Origin: Bacteroidales bacterium UBA3808
GTDB lineage: Bacteria > Bacteroidota > Bacteroidia > Bacteroidales > Paludibacteraceae
Direction of reading: 5' to 3'
Length of the DNA: 33,181 nt
Assembly: GCA_002369075.1 (NCBI GenBank)
Contig: DFEG01000006.1
Location: 1-33,181 of the forward strand
Position numbers and translations under genes: made by a program. Below the pieces are notes generated by a model that was not told the origin of the DNA, did no database searches, and saw only the letters and a program-made list of their open reading frames with translations. Below, one piece after another: positions 8,215-15,523 of this stretch. Numbering within the stretch: the first letter of the stretch is position 1; each line of letters opens with the position of its first letter.

Positions 8215-8447
8215 ACTTCTTCGTTGTTTATAGTGGTTATACACATGGTTTCTTCGTCTTCCGCCTCGCCTTCCACAATCACTTCCTGATCCTCGAAAGG
8301 TCTAAGGAAAGCGCTGTCCGCAGCCGGCGAACCGGCGCGATAGAGACGATACCGGGTTTGCTCATCCACCTCCAGATAGGCATAGTCTCCTTCGGACTTG
8401 GTGCCTTCCAGCTCGTGGACAAAACGGATAGTACCTTGATAGAACAT
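8211..8447 (-). CDS. Small acidic beta-rich protein, unknown function
   Basis: 78 residues, acidic, with alternating strand-like segments (GTIRFVHEL, YAYLEVD, YRLYRAG, EVIVEGEAED, MCITTIN). The order resembles a small OB-fold or beta-barrel domain. No cysteine pairs, signal peptide or membrane helix. It is framed tightly: 4 nt after the SPFH gene and an ATGA overlap with the zinc-ribbon/TM gene, so translational coupling is likely. Its conservation inside the operon would be the best evidence that it is real. The fit in spacing and the protein-like composition make it credible. Confidence 0.75.
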   Translation of the reverse strand: MFYQGTIRFVHELEGTKSEGDYAYLEVDEQTRYRLYRAGSPAADSAFLRPFEDQEVIVEGEAEDEETMCITTINNEEV

Positions 8448-8451
8448 AGGA

Positions 8452-10026
8452 TTAGTTATTACCGTTGTTGTTGTTATTGGTGTTATTATTGTTATTGTTA
8501 TTCTGCGGATGGTTGTTAGCCGCCATGGTGCGCAGCAGTTCCATCATCTGGTCGTTCTGGTGCTGTTGCTGCTCGCGCAGGCGCTCGTTCCATTCTTTGT
8601 CCGTATCCGCGTGTACGCGCGCCATTTCCAATTCATGCTGCCGGCTGGCGTTCTCCATGGACATGAACATCTCAAACTCCTGTTTTCTTCTCTCCATTTT
8701 GAGTTCCTCCTGCCTCTGCTGCTCACGGAACTCAAAATCCGCCTCTCTCTGTCTTCGTTCCAGTTCCGCCTCCTGTTCCAACCGGCGGTAGTCAATATCG
8801 CGGAGCAGTCCCTGTTTCCGGATTTCTGCCATGACCGCCTCTTCCTCCTCTTTCGTGCGTGCTTCGCGCAGACGGCGCTGACTATCCAGCATGAGTTGGA
8901 ACTTATCCATCTCATCCTTGTTGAGGAGGTTATCCCGGTTGATTTTGTCCAACTCCGCCCGAAGGTCCGCTTCGGATCGTGCTTCCGCTATCTGCTGCGC
9001 GTTCTGAACCGCCGTCATACGGTTCCGGAACTCATTGGTACGTTGCAGATAGTCCAACTCCTGCTCACTCAGATACATCTCGCGGCTGAGGTTGCGGAAC
9101 CGTTCCATATCCGCACTATCCGCGGTAATCTCCACGATACGGGCGATACCCAATCCGTAGAACAAATGCGGTGCCGCCTCGTTGATCTTGTCCTTCATCT
9201 CGCGCCGCAGCTCCGTCGGGACACTGCTGCCGTCCCACTCGCGGTCTTCCAGGATTTGCTGGAGAGTAACGCGTACGGCGTCCGAGACGGCATCCACGAT
9301 ATGCGCCGTGGTCAGTACGGCACAATCTGTCAGGTAGTGGGCGATGAACTGCTCCTTGTCCTGAATCTGGAACATGGCATTCAGGCCGACCTGCAGATCG
9401 TAGTTCCTGGTTTTGATGACCATCGGTTTGAAGGTCTTATAGTCGTCTATCGTCGGCTGTTTGGCTCCGACGAGGACAGGGAAGGCTTTGTCCACCAGTA
9501 CGACGATAGAGAATACCGCCGCTTTCTGGAGATTGAGCAAGAGCGCTTTCTGCTCCGCCTCTTCGGGTTTCGGTTTTTTCTCGAAGAGGCGTGTCACAAA
9601 GCCCCATGCTTTCTGGAGCGCATTGCCTCCTCCTTCGGTTTTGGCGAGCGCCTCTTTGAATTCATAGACACCTCCGGTGAGGGTTGCCACGGTCTTGCCG
9701 TCCACGCGCACGTAAGCGGTCGTACCCTCGGAGACCACCACGCCTTTGGCATTGGAGTATGCCGCCAGTTCCTGAGGCGTAATGACGCGTGCCACCTGGC
9801 CTTGCTGGATAGTCCAATAGATATGTCTGTTCGAGGTCTGGACTACATCGGCGGCGCCTTGCGGATGGGCGTGTTCCTCCGGCTGCGGTTGGGATGCCGG
9901 CTGGGAGGGCGCAGCAGGTTGCGCAGGAGCAGGCGTCTGCCCGGCAGGGATCAGGCGCTCTCCGCATTTCGTACAAAATTTCTGTCCGGGTTTGACCGGT
10001 GTGTTACATCTGGGACATTTATCCAT
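8452..10026 (-). CDS. Zinc-ribbon SPFH (band 7) protein with coiled coil and poly-Asn tail
   Basis: 524 residues. An N-terminal zinc ribbon (cysteines 4, 7, 18, 21) and a Pro/Gln-rich linker lead into an SPFH/band 7-like domain (about 68-305). This resembles the cytosolic SPFH proteins of the YdjL/virion-core-like type and has no membrane helix or signal peptide. A long charged coiled coil (about 310-500) is rich in Glu, Arg and Gln, and the last 20 or so residues are almost all Asn. SPFH proteins assemble into large rings or cages at membranes. The gene follows the C25 peptidase gene after 5 nt, so the two are co-transcribed and likely made together. The SPFH call rests on domain order and phrases such as YDLQVGLNAMFQIQD and GLGIARIVEI. 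Confidence 0.85.
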   Translation of the reverse strand: MDKCPRCNTPVKPGQKFCTKCGERLIPAGQTPAPAQPAAPSQPASQPQPEEHAHPQGAADVVQTSNRHIYWTIQQGQVARVITPQELAAYSNAKGVVVSEGTTAYVRVDGKTVATLTGGVYEFKEALAKTEGGGNALQKAWGFVTRLFEKKPKPEEAEQKALLLNLQKAAVFSIVVLVDKAFPVLVGAKQPTIDDYKTFKPMVIKTRNYDLQVGLNAMFQIQDKEQFIAHYLTDCAVLTTAHIVDAVSDAVRVTLQQILEDREWDGSSVPTELRREMKDKINEAAPHLFYGLGIARIVEITADSADMERFRNLSREMYLSEQELDYLQRTNEFRNRMTAVQNAQQIAEARSEADLRAELDKINRDNLLNKDEMDKFQLMLDSQRRLREARTKEEEEAVMAEIRKQGLLRDIDYRRLEQEAELERRQREADFEFREQQRQEELKMERRKQEFEMFMSMENASRQHELEMARVHADTDKEWNERLREQQQHQNDQMMELLRTMAANNHPQNNNNNNNTNNNNNGNN

Positions 10027-10031
10027 AGCGC

Positions 10032-11777
10032 TTATTTAGTTAGTATTACGTTCTGAATCTCTCCTTGCTCGCTGGTTGAAACCATTGCTACAGCCGTCTC
10101 AGCGCCGGGCGCGGTCTCTAACGGGTAGTCGTATCCTAACTCGCGATGACCGTCGGGGTATGTCTTGCGCGTGATGATGAGCGGCTCGCGGGCAGGGATA
10201 TTGTATTGTTCATAGAGTTGCTTGGAAATCACCTCATGGATTTTCATGATATTGGCATCCACCGCCTGTCTCAGTTGCGAGAGCATCGACTGCGGTGCAG
10301 CGCCGGCACTCTTGTTCATCAGTACCTCCTCCGTCGGGACATTGAGCGGCTCATCGGGACCCAGAGGGGCGGCTTTGGACACATGCGCCGTCACAAACTC
10401 GGAGTTCGGCACCGCCATGTGTATCATCGGATCTCCGAACAGATTGAACTCCGCTATTGTCATGGCGTGCGAAGGGTCACCGGGCCGGTATTTGAATGTA
10501 GCCATGCGCGCTGCAAAGAACGCAGCCCCGGCGCTCTTGCCGGTAAGCATATGACGGTTGAATGCCTCGCCCAGGATATCCGACGTGGACAACTGTCCGG
10601 CAGCATCGAATCCGCCCATCGCCGTGCGCGAACTGCCCACAAACACCATCGTCATCGATGATATTGCCGTCAGAACCATGCTGTACTCTTTGGGGAAATC
10701 AATGAACCGTCCTCCGTAGCACGCCTGTGTAAAGAGTATATTCGGCCGTTCGGACAGCGCTATCAACCGTGGTGAGAAAGCCCTGTAGAAACGTCCGTGC
10801 TCCGCCACTTCCTGACCGTAATAATGATAAGAACCCATGTCGCCCGAACCGTGCAGGTTGAAGAAGATGAAGGCTGCATTCGGATTGAAATAGGGATGTA
10901 TGTCCTCCTGATCCAACTGTACGGCTGGCGTAAGGAAGATATGACGGCGGAAGAGCAACTGCTCGGGCGCATCCTTGAATTCCGGGAAGAGTCCCGCCTC
11001 CGCGAGGGGTGTAGTAATGACATTCGTGACCTGTTTCCAATGCGGGTCGCACTGACTATAAGCATGCCCTACCGGAACTGAACACTCCAACCTCACGCTG
11101 CGGTCAAAATATCCGGTCAGATCATCGAGCGTCCCGTTGTCCGCTACCGGCAACCGGCCTACGTAGAACAATGCATCACAGCGGAAGATGCGCTGCGAGA
11201 GAAGATCCTCCTCCATCTGCGGACCGTAGGGATAGGAATACAGAAGATCGGTATCCAGCGTTTTGTCCTTCCCGCTCATGTGGCTCGCCATGAAATTGGG
11301 AACCGTAGGCATCGGTACATCGTGGCTTCCGCCGATAATAAACAGGTACTCGCTCTTCGGCAGACCTGATTTCTTCTCCCATTCATGCTGGTCCATCGTC
11401 AGGTCTGCGAAGGCATACCACGGGTCTCTCCCCGTCAGACTCACATGCTTGTGGCCGCCCAACAGGCCGGAACGCATATAGGTATAGTCGGATGCGTCAA
11501 TGAGACGGTAACTCAAACCGAGGTTTTTCAGATCCTCCATGTACGTATTGATGATCCCCTTCAGTGCCTCGTTGTCAATATGCAGGCGATGACTTAACGA
11601 GGCAATATTGGTGAGTATAAGCCCGCGCGCAAAGACCGGACGGGTATCCGGTTCCTCATGTGCCGCCGCAGTTACAGGAGATGTCTCAGGTTCCTCATGC
11701 GCCATCACTTTCGTGCCGCATTCCGGGCAAAAAAGCGCATCGTCGTCAATTTTGGTGCCACATTCAGGACAATACAT
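10032..11777 (-). CDS. Zinc-ribbon C25 (gingipain/caspase-like) cysteine peptidase
   Basis: 581 residues. The N-terminal zinc ribbon (cysteines 3, 6, 17, 20) is followed by two short AHEEPxTxPV repeats and then a peptidase C25 domain (about 50-460). The catalytic pair is visible: His309 in FFNLHGSGDMG and Cys353 in FTQACYGG. The C25 end signature LFGDPMIHM follows at about 446-454. Gingipains are secreted, but this protein has no signal peptide or propeptide and should be cytosolic. A C-terminal extension (about 460-581) ends in strands, including EPLIITRKTYPDGHRELGYDYP. It is the first gene of the operon. It could be an intracellular caspase-like protease activated by its partners; a structural, non-catalytic role cannot be excluded. 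Substrate unknown. Confidence 0.88.
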   Translation of the reverse strand: MYCPECGTKIDDDALFCPECGTKVMAHEEPETSPVTAAAHEEPDTRPVFARGLILTNIASLSHRLHIDNEALKGIINTYMEDLKNLGLSYRLIDASDYTYMRSGLLGGHKHVSLTGRDPWYAFADLTMDQHEWEKKSGLPKSEYLFIIGGSHDVPMPTVPNFMASHMSGKDKTLDTDLLYSYPYGPQMEEDLLSQRIFRCDALFYVGRLPVADNGTLDDLTGYFDRSVRLECSVPVGHAYSQCDPHWKQVTNVITTPLAEAGLFPEFKDAPEQLLFRRHIFLTPAVQLDQEDIHPYFNPNAAFIFFNLHGSGDMGSYHYYGQEVAEHGRFYRAFSPRLIALSERPNILFTQACYGGRFIDFPKEYSMVLTAISSMTMVFVGSSRTAMGGFDAAGQLSTSDILGEAFNRHMLTGKSAGAAFFAARMATFKYRPGDPSHAMTIAEFNLFGDPMIHMAVPNSEFVTAHVSKAAPLGPDEPLNVPTEEVLMNKSAGAAPQSMLSQLRQAVDANIMKIHEVISKQLYEQYNIPAREPLIITRKTYPDGHRELGYDYPLETAPGAETAVAMVSTSEQGEIQNVILTK

Positions 11778-11887
11778 GGATTTGTGTTTGTTGATGGTTA
11801 ATATACAAAAAAACGCAAACTTCGCTATTGCTCAGTTACTTTGCTTTTGACTGGGAATGATAAAAAAGTGTTCGAAGCTTTTTGTGT

Positions 11888-11917
11888 GCCAATAACAAAG
11901 CGCCAATAAACGCCAAT
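11888..11917. repeat. Three GCCAAT boxes in the C25-operon leader
   Basis: GCCAAT occurs at 11888, 11902 and 11912, each followed by A or C and then A. On the coding (minus) strand these read ATTGGC three times within 30 nt, downstream of the predicted transcription start. It could be an operator or an RNA element, or simply chance in an AT-rich leader. Confidence 0.4.
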
Positions 11918-11979
11918 CAATATGTCAAAAATCCACCCAAAAGAAGAGACATATCCCCTCCAACGTAGATTTTCGGCTG

Positions 11980-12011
11980 CAAAGGTACGAAGAATTTTTG
12001 ATATACGCAAG
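11980..12011 (-). promoter_or_regulatory. Promoter of the C25/SPFH operon
   Basis: On the minus strand, CTTG (12011-12008) is followed after 20 nt by TACCTTTG (11987-11980). The -7 element fits the Bacteroidota consensus perfectly; the -33 element differs at one base. The start of transcription would be near 11973, giving a leader of about 196 nt. Confidence 0.65.
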
Positions 12012-12067
12012 AAAAGAGTGTATTTTTTTTGCAAAAAAGCGGAAGAGGGGGAGAAAAAGGGGTGGAA

Positions 12068-12093
12068 GGGTAGCGTAAGGGTAGCGCAAGGGG
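12068..12093. repeat. 11-nt tandem repeat
   Basis: Two copies of GGGTAGCGYAA lie in tandem (12068-12078 and 12079-12089), followed by GGGG. The period of 11 and the GGG start match the repeat at about 23955-23990 in this window, though the rest of the unit differs. Confidence 0.6.
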
Positions 12094-12130
12094 AAAAAAA
12101 GAAAACTGATGCGTGGTCACATCAGTTTTC
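12094..12130 (-). terminator. Terminator of the nfeD-to-SDR gene run
   Basis: On the minus strand the arm at 12130-12120 pairs perfectly with 12111-12101 (11 bp, extendable to 14), and a T7 tract follows (12100-12094). The upstream arm codes for the last residues of the SDR gene and its stop codon lies in the loop. On the plus strand the tract after the hairpin is also T-rich. Confidence 0.8.
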
Positions 12131-12941
12131 TTTTGCCCATGATCCGGAGGAAGCCGTCCCACCAGCGGGCGGGAAGGAGCCAGTGGAAGAAGACGATCGC
12201 AGTAGCCATACGGCCTATACGGTAACGGGTGCGCGGACGTCGTGCATTGACTGCCCGACAGATGGCTTTGCGTACCACCGAGGGGTCGGAGAGCCATTGC
12301 GAACGATACATGTTGCGGAGGTTGTCCGCCATCATCTTTCCCGACCCGGCATATGCCGTTCCTTCGGATGTTGCCGCCAGGTGGTCCGCGGCGATGATGC
12401 CCCAGTCCGTCTTGATGGCACCGGGTTCGATGATGACTACGTCAATGCCGAAAGGTTTGAGTTCCATGCGGAGCGCATCGCTCAGCGCCTCCACCGCGTA
12501 CTTGGACACATGGTACCATCCGCCGTAGTAGAAGACCGACTTGCCGGCTACGGAAGAGGTGTTGATGATCCGTCCGAAATGCTGCGCGCGCATCGCGGGG
12601 AGCACCAACTGGCAGAGGCGTGCGAGACCGAAGATATTAACCTCCAGCTGGTTCCGTGCATCGTCCATCGGCACCGTCTCCACGGCACCGAAATAGCCGT
12701 AACCGGCATTATTGATGAGCACGTCAATCCGTCCCTCGTTTGCCAGAACAGCCTCTACGCCCCGTACCATCGAGGACTCGTCGGTGACATCCATCCTCAG
12801 AGGAACGATACCGTACTGCGCGAGGGGCTCCATACGCTCCACACGGCGCGCAGCCGCATAAACCTTGTGCCCCTGCTGCGCCAGGGCGATGGCGGTGTCG
12901 TAGCCTATGCCGCTGCTGGCACCGGTAAGAAGAATAACCAT
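12117..12941 (-). CDS. Short-chain dehydrogenase/reductase (SDR) family oxidoreductase
   Basis: 274 residues with the classical SDR layout. The NAD(P)-binding motif TGASSGIG is at 6-13 and NNAG at 77-80. The catalytic triad is Ser about 130 (INTSSVAGK), Tyr143 and Lys147 (YHVSK). An Arg pair after the second strand (AARRVERM) favours NADP. The C-terminal part has a membrane-like or hydrophobic patch (ATAIVFFHWLLPA), as in retinol-dehydrogenase-like SDRs. Substrate unknown. It follows the PLP decarboxylase-like gene after 29 nt and its last codons form part of the terminator, so it ends the transcript. Confidence 0.9.
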   Translation of the reverse strand: MVILLTGASSGIGYDTAIALAQQGHKVYAAARRVERMEPLAQYGIVPLRMDVTDESSMVRGVEAVLANEGRIDVLINNAGYGYFGAVETVPMDDARNQLEVNIFGLARLCQLVLPAMRAQHFGRIINTSSVAGKSVFYYGGWYHVSKYAVEALSDALRMELKPFGIDVVIIEPGAIKTDWGIIAADHLAATSEGTAYAGSGKMMADNLRNMYRSQWLSDPSVVRKAICRAVNARRPRTRYRIGRMATAIVFFHWLLPARWWDGFLRIMGKRKLM

Positions 12942-12970
12942 AGGATATACTATTTACAATATACAATTTA

Positions 12971-14191
12971 TTATTTACGATTCGAGGAGTGGCTGAGGGC
13001 GGAGACGAACTTGTCGATCTTCTCCTTGGTGACATGCTGCATGACGACCACATGCGCCAGTTCGCCGCCGAAGCGGTCATCGTAGCCCAGAGCCAGCGTG
13101 TATTCATTGCAAATCTCCTTCGACGGGCGGCGGAAGAAGACCGTATTGCTGTATTCATTGTTCCAACAGGGCCACCCGATCCTGTCGAGCTGCTGCTTGA
13201 GATAAGCGGTACACTCCAGCATCTGCTCCGCCTCCTTCGCCCACCGGTCATAGCCCACTTTCTGAATCAGCCACCAGAACTTGAGCGGCTGTACCGCATC
13301 GCGCGAGCAGTTGATCATCTTCATGTCGGAGTTGAGATAAGTCACCTTGAAGTTCGTCTGGTTGTCATAGGTCTCGCGGGTACAGAGGAAGAGCCCCGAG
13401 GGCGAGTCGATGCCGAAGAACTTATGTCCGCTGATGGCTATGGCGTCGAAGCGCATCTCCTTATGGCTGACCATCCCGCTGTACTTGGTGAAAGGCAGGT
13501 AGCCGCCGAAGAGTGCGGCGTCCACATGGCGATAGACGGGCATCTCGGGATGGCGGTCAAGCACGGCGTTGAGCGCCTTCTGGTCATCAATGGCCCCCTT
13601 GAAGGTCGAGCCCATGGCATAGACGATGAGGGCAGGGCGTGATGTGTCGAGCGCTTTCTCCAGCTCCTCCGGGATCATGCGCCCCATGTCGTCGCTCTTG
13701 ATGAGCCGCACCTCCAGGTTCTGCAGGTCGCAGAGCCGCATGTTGGAGTAATGCGCCTCGTCGGAGACATAGACGACCGGACGCTTGCCGGTTTTGTTGA
13801 AGAGGTAGTTGGCACCGAAATAGATACCGTGGTTGTTGCCGTCCGTGCCACTATGGGTGACGATGCCCCATACTTTGTCTTTCCCGAAGCCGTAGAGGGG
13901 CGCGAAATACTCGATGACATCGCGCTCAAACGCCTGTGACGACATCTTCCATGGCTTGTCGGTCATGGGGTCTCCGGCGTTATTGAGGTTCACCACATCC
14001 ATGCCGGTTGCGAGATACCACTCGTAGAACTCATGCAAGGGTGACTGCTGGTTGACGGGATAACCGAAATAGGTCTGCTGACCGGTTTTCCACACTTCGG
14101 TCCATTCGTCCAGTTTCTGCAAACCGGATTTCTGCGCGAAGCAGAATGCTGCGGCAATAAGAGCCAAAAATAATGTAAGATATTTACGCAT
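12971..14191 (-). CDS. Exported PLP-dependent decarboxylase, histidine decarboxylase-like
   Basis: 406 residues. The core matches group II PLP decarboxylases of the histidine decarboxylase type. It has THSGTDGNNHGIYFGAN (112-128) for phosphate binding, His147 in DEAHYS stacking on the cofactor, Asp224 in HVDAALFGG, and the Schiff-base Lys257 in SGHKFFG. Such enzymes remove CO2 from histidine to give histamine; the exact substrate needs testing. Unusually, residues 1-19 are a clear signal peptide (cleavage after CFA), so the enzyme should be periplasmic or lipid-free exported. It lies between the two AT-rich membrane-protein genes and the SDR gene. Other group II substrates (aromatic amino acids, glutamate) remain possible. 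Confidence 0.85.
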   Translation of the reverse strand: MRKYLTLFLALIAAAFCFAQKSGLQKLDEWTEVWKTGQQTYFGYPVNQQSPLHEFYEWYLATGMDVVNLNNAGDPMTDKPWKMSSQAFERDVIEYFAPLYGFGKDKVWGIVTHSGTDGNNHGIYFGANYLFNKTGKRPVVYVSDEAHYSNMRLCDLQNLEVRLIKSDDMGRMIPEELEKALDTSRPALIVYAMGSTFKGAIDDQKALNAVLDRHPEMPVYRHVDAALFGGYLPFTKYSGMVSHKEMRFDAIAISGHKFFGIDSPSGLFLCTRETYDNQTNFKVTYLNSDMKMINCSRDAVQPLKFWWLIQKVGYDRWAKEAEQMLECTAYLKQQLDRIGWPCWNNEYSNTVFFRRPSKEICNEYTLALGYDDRFGGELAHVVVMQHVTKEKIDKFVSALSHSSNRK

Positions 14192-14283
14192 AGGTGGTTA
14201 GTGGGTTAATCGTCATTTATCATGCCAATCAGTCTGCTACGGATTTTCGACTTCAAACTGGTACATCATTCCTGACATCTGTG

Positions 14284-15510
14284 TTATTTATTTTTGTAGT
14301 TATAACTCTCATAGTCTGAAACAAGAAGGTTTAAATCAGACAATGCCTTAATTTTAAGTGCGAGTACTCTTGCCTCTGGAGACATATTTTTTTCATTTTT
14401 CCCGATAAACTGATCCAAATCAGATATCTTGACCAATTTGAGGCATCTGGTTTCCAATTCTGCATCCTTTGCAAAACGGTAATTCTGGATAAAGTCTCTA
14501 ATTGCGTATTCTTCAGACAGGCAGATGCGTACAAATGAGCAGACCTCAAATTCATACCGGTTATCGTTCCCCTCAGTCCGAATAATACCGCAATCGAGCA
14601 ATTGAATATCAGCTACGCATTTTTCCTGCTCTTCAGGATGGATACCGAGTTCTTCCGTGAGTGCACGTTTGATGCACTTGATAAGATCAGCCGCCCTATC
14701 CGCTTCGGCATCATCACGGGTAAATGTTTCATCATACGAGAAATGCCAGTATCCGCCACTTTGGCAGTTCGTTCCTCTAAAGCCCCAAATCAGTTCATCT
14801 CCTTCACCACGGTTAACAATAACAAATCCTCCTACACCAATTGAATTAAGAAAAGGAGCCGGATGTAAGCCAAGGTTCACATTTCCATTATTGTTCTTCT
14901 TGAGGGCATTGTATGTATTAGTAATCGTTTTAAAGGTGAAATAGTCGGATTCGTAAAGCGAAATTGTGCATTGCTGATCGTTCGCGCGACATTCATTTAC
15001 GCCATACAGATATTTATTAAAACGTACCTTTCCTTTTTGAATATCAAGAATGAATTTATCGGCTGTACTGTCTGCAATTTTTTGCAAGAACATTTCCTTG
15101 TCTTTTTCGTCCACACCGTTTTGTACTATTATTTCGTACAAGTGTTCCAACAATTTATCCCCAAATTGATTATTGTGCATCACCCTGCCCTTTATCTTTA
15201 CGGGCATGAAATTCTTGCGTTTCAGTTCCTCTGCTTTACTTTCCGGAAAGGGGATCACAAAAGTAACATCTCTACTCTCTACATCAAAGAATGACGGATT
15301 AAGGTTTTTATTTTGACCCAATACCATGTAGTTAGGGAAATTATTGTTAATTTTCTCCAAATACCCGGCATATTTCCGAATGTTATTTACTTTGCTGCGA
15401 TTTTTCCACACTCTTTTGAGCCATTCGTATAATTGAACGACGACAAACTGAATTACCAGTCCAAAGATGATGATTTTGACTATTAGCCATTGATAAAATT
15501 GTGTATCCAT
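14284..15510 (-). CDS. Membrane-anchored protein with Nudix-like domain
   Basis: 408 residues. One N-terminal membrane helix (about 8-28) is followed by a basic stretch. Next is a mixed alpha/beta region (about 45-215) that I do not recognise. A Nudix-like domain follows at about 225-340: GVGGFVIVNRGEGDELIWGF, a long insert, then RALTEELGI (282-290). The last differs from the Nudix box end REUXEEXGU only by Ala for the first Glu; the two later Glu remain. The substitution may weaken or abolish hydrolysis, leaving a nucleotide-binding sensor. Base composition is visibly AT-richer than the flanking genes. It lies 13 nt after the 2TM gene. The pair resembles membrane effector or sensor modules of defence systems, but I cannot place it in a named one. 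Confidence 0.65.
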   Translation of the reverse strand: MDTQFYQWLIVKIIIFGLVIQFVVVQLYEWLKRVWKNRSKVNNIRKYAGYLEKINNNFPNYMVLGQNKNLNPSFFDVESRDVTFVIPFPESKAEELKRKNFMPVKIKGRVMHNNQFGDKLLEHLYEIIVQNGVDEKDKEMFLQKIADSTADKFILDIQKGKVRFNKYLYGVNECRANDQQCTISLYESDYFTFKTITNTYNALKKNNNGNVNLGLHPAPFLNSIGVGGFVIVNRGEGDELIWGFRGTNCQSGGYWHFSYDETFTRDDAEADRAADLIKCIKRALTEELGIHPEEQEKCVADIQLLDCGIIRTEGNDNRYEFEVCSFVRICLSEEYAIRDFIQNYRFAKDAELETRCLKLVKISDLDQFIGKNEKNMSPEARVLALKIKALSDLNLLVSDYESYNYKNK

Positions 15511-15523
15511 AATTTAAAGATGT

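Larger units (their letters stand above)
11778..12093. other. Intergenic region upstream of the C25 operon
   Basis: No gene seen. It holds the predicted C25-operon promoter (11980-12011), a leader of about 200 nt with three GCCAAT boxes (11888-11917), and an 11-nt tandem repeat (12068-12093). The leader is AT-rich and I see no known riboswitch. The terminator of the upstream operon follows at 12094-12130. Confidence 0.6.

Noticed and set aside
7237..8244. Longer start at 8244 for the zinc-ribbon/TM/Sel1 gene
   Set aside because: The ATG at 8214 overlaps the upstream stop as ATGA and puts the zinc ribbon at the N-terminus like in the two sister proteins.
8509..10056. Long open frame on the plus strand opposite the SPFH gene (515 codons)
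   Set aside because: Mirror of the coding strand; the minus frame has zinc ribbon, SPFH and coiled-coil features and correct operon spacing.
12068..12093. CRISPR array or larger satellite from the 11-nt repeats
   Set aside because: Only two or three copies with no spacers and no cas genes anywhere in the window.
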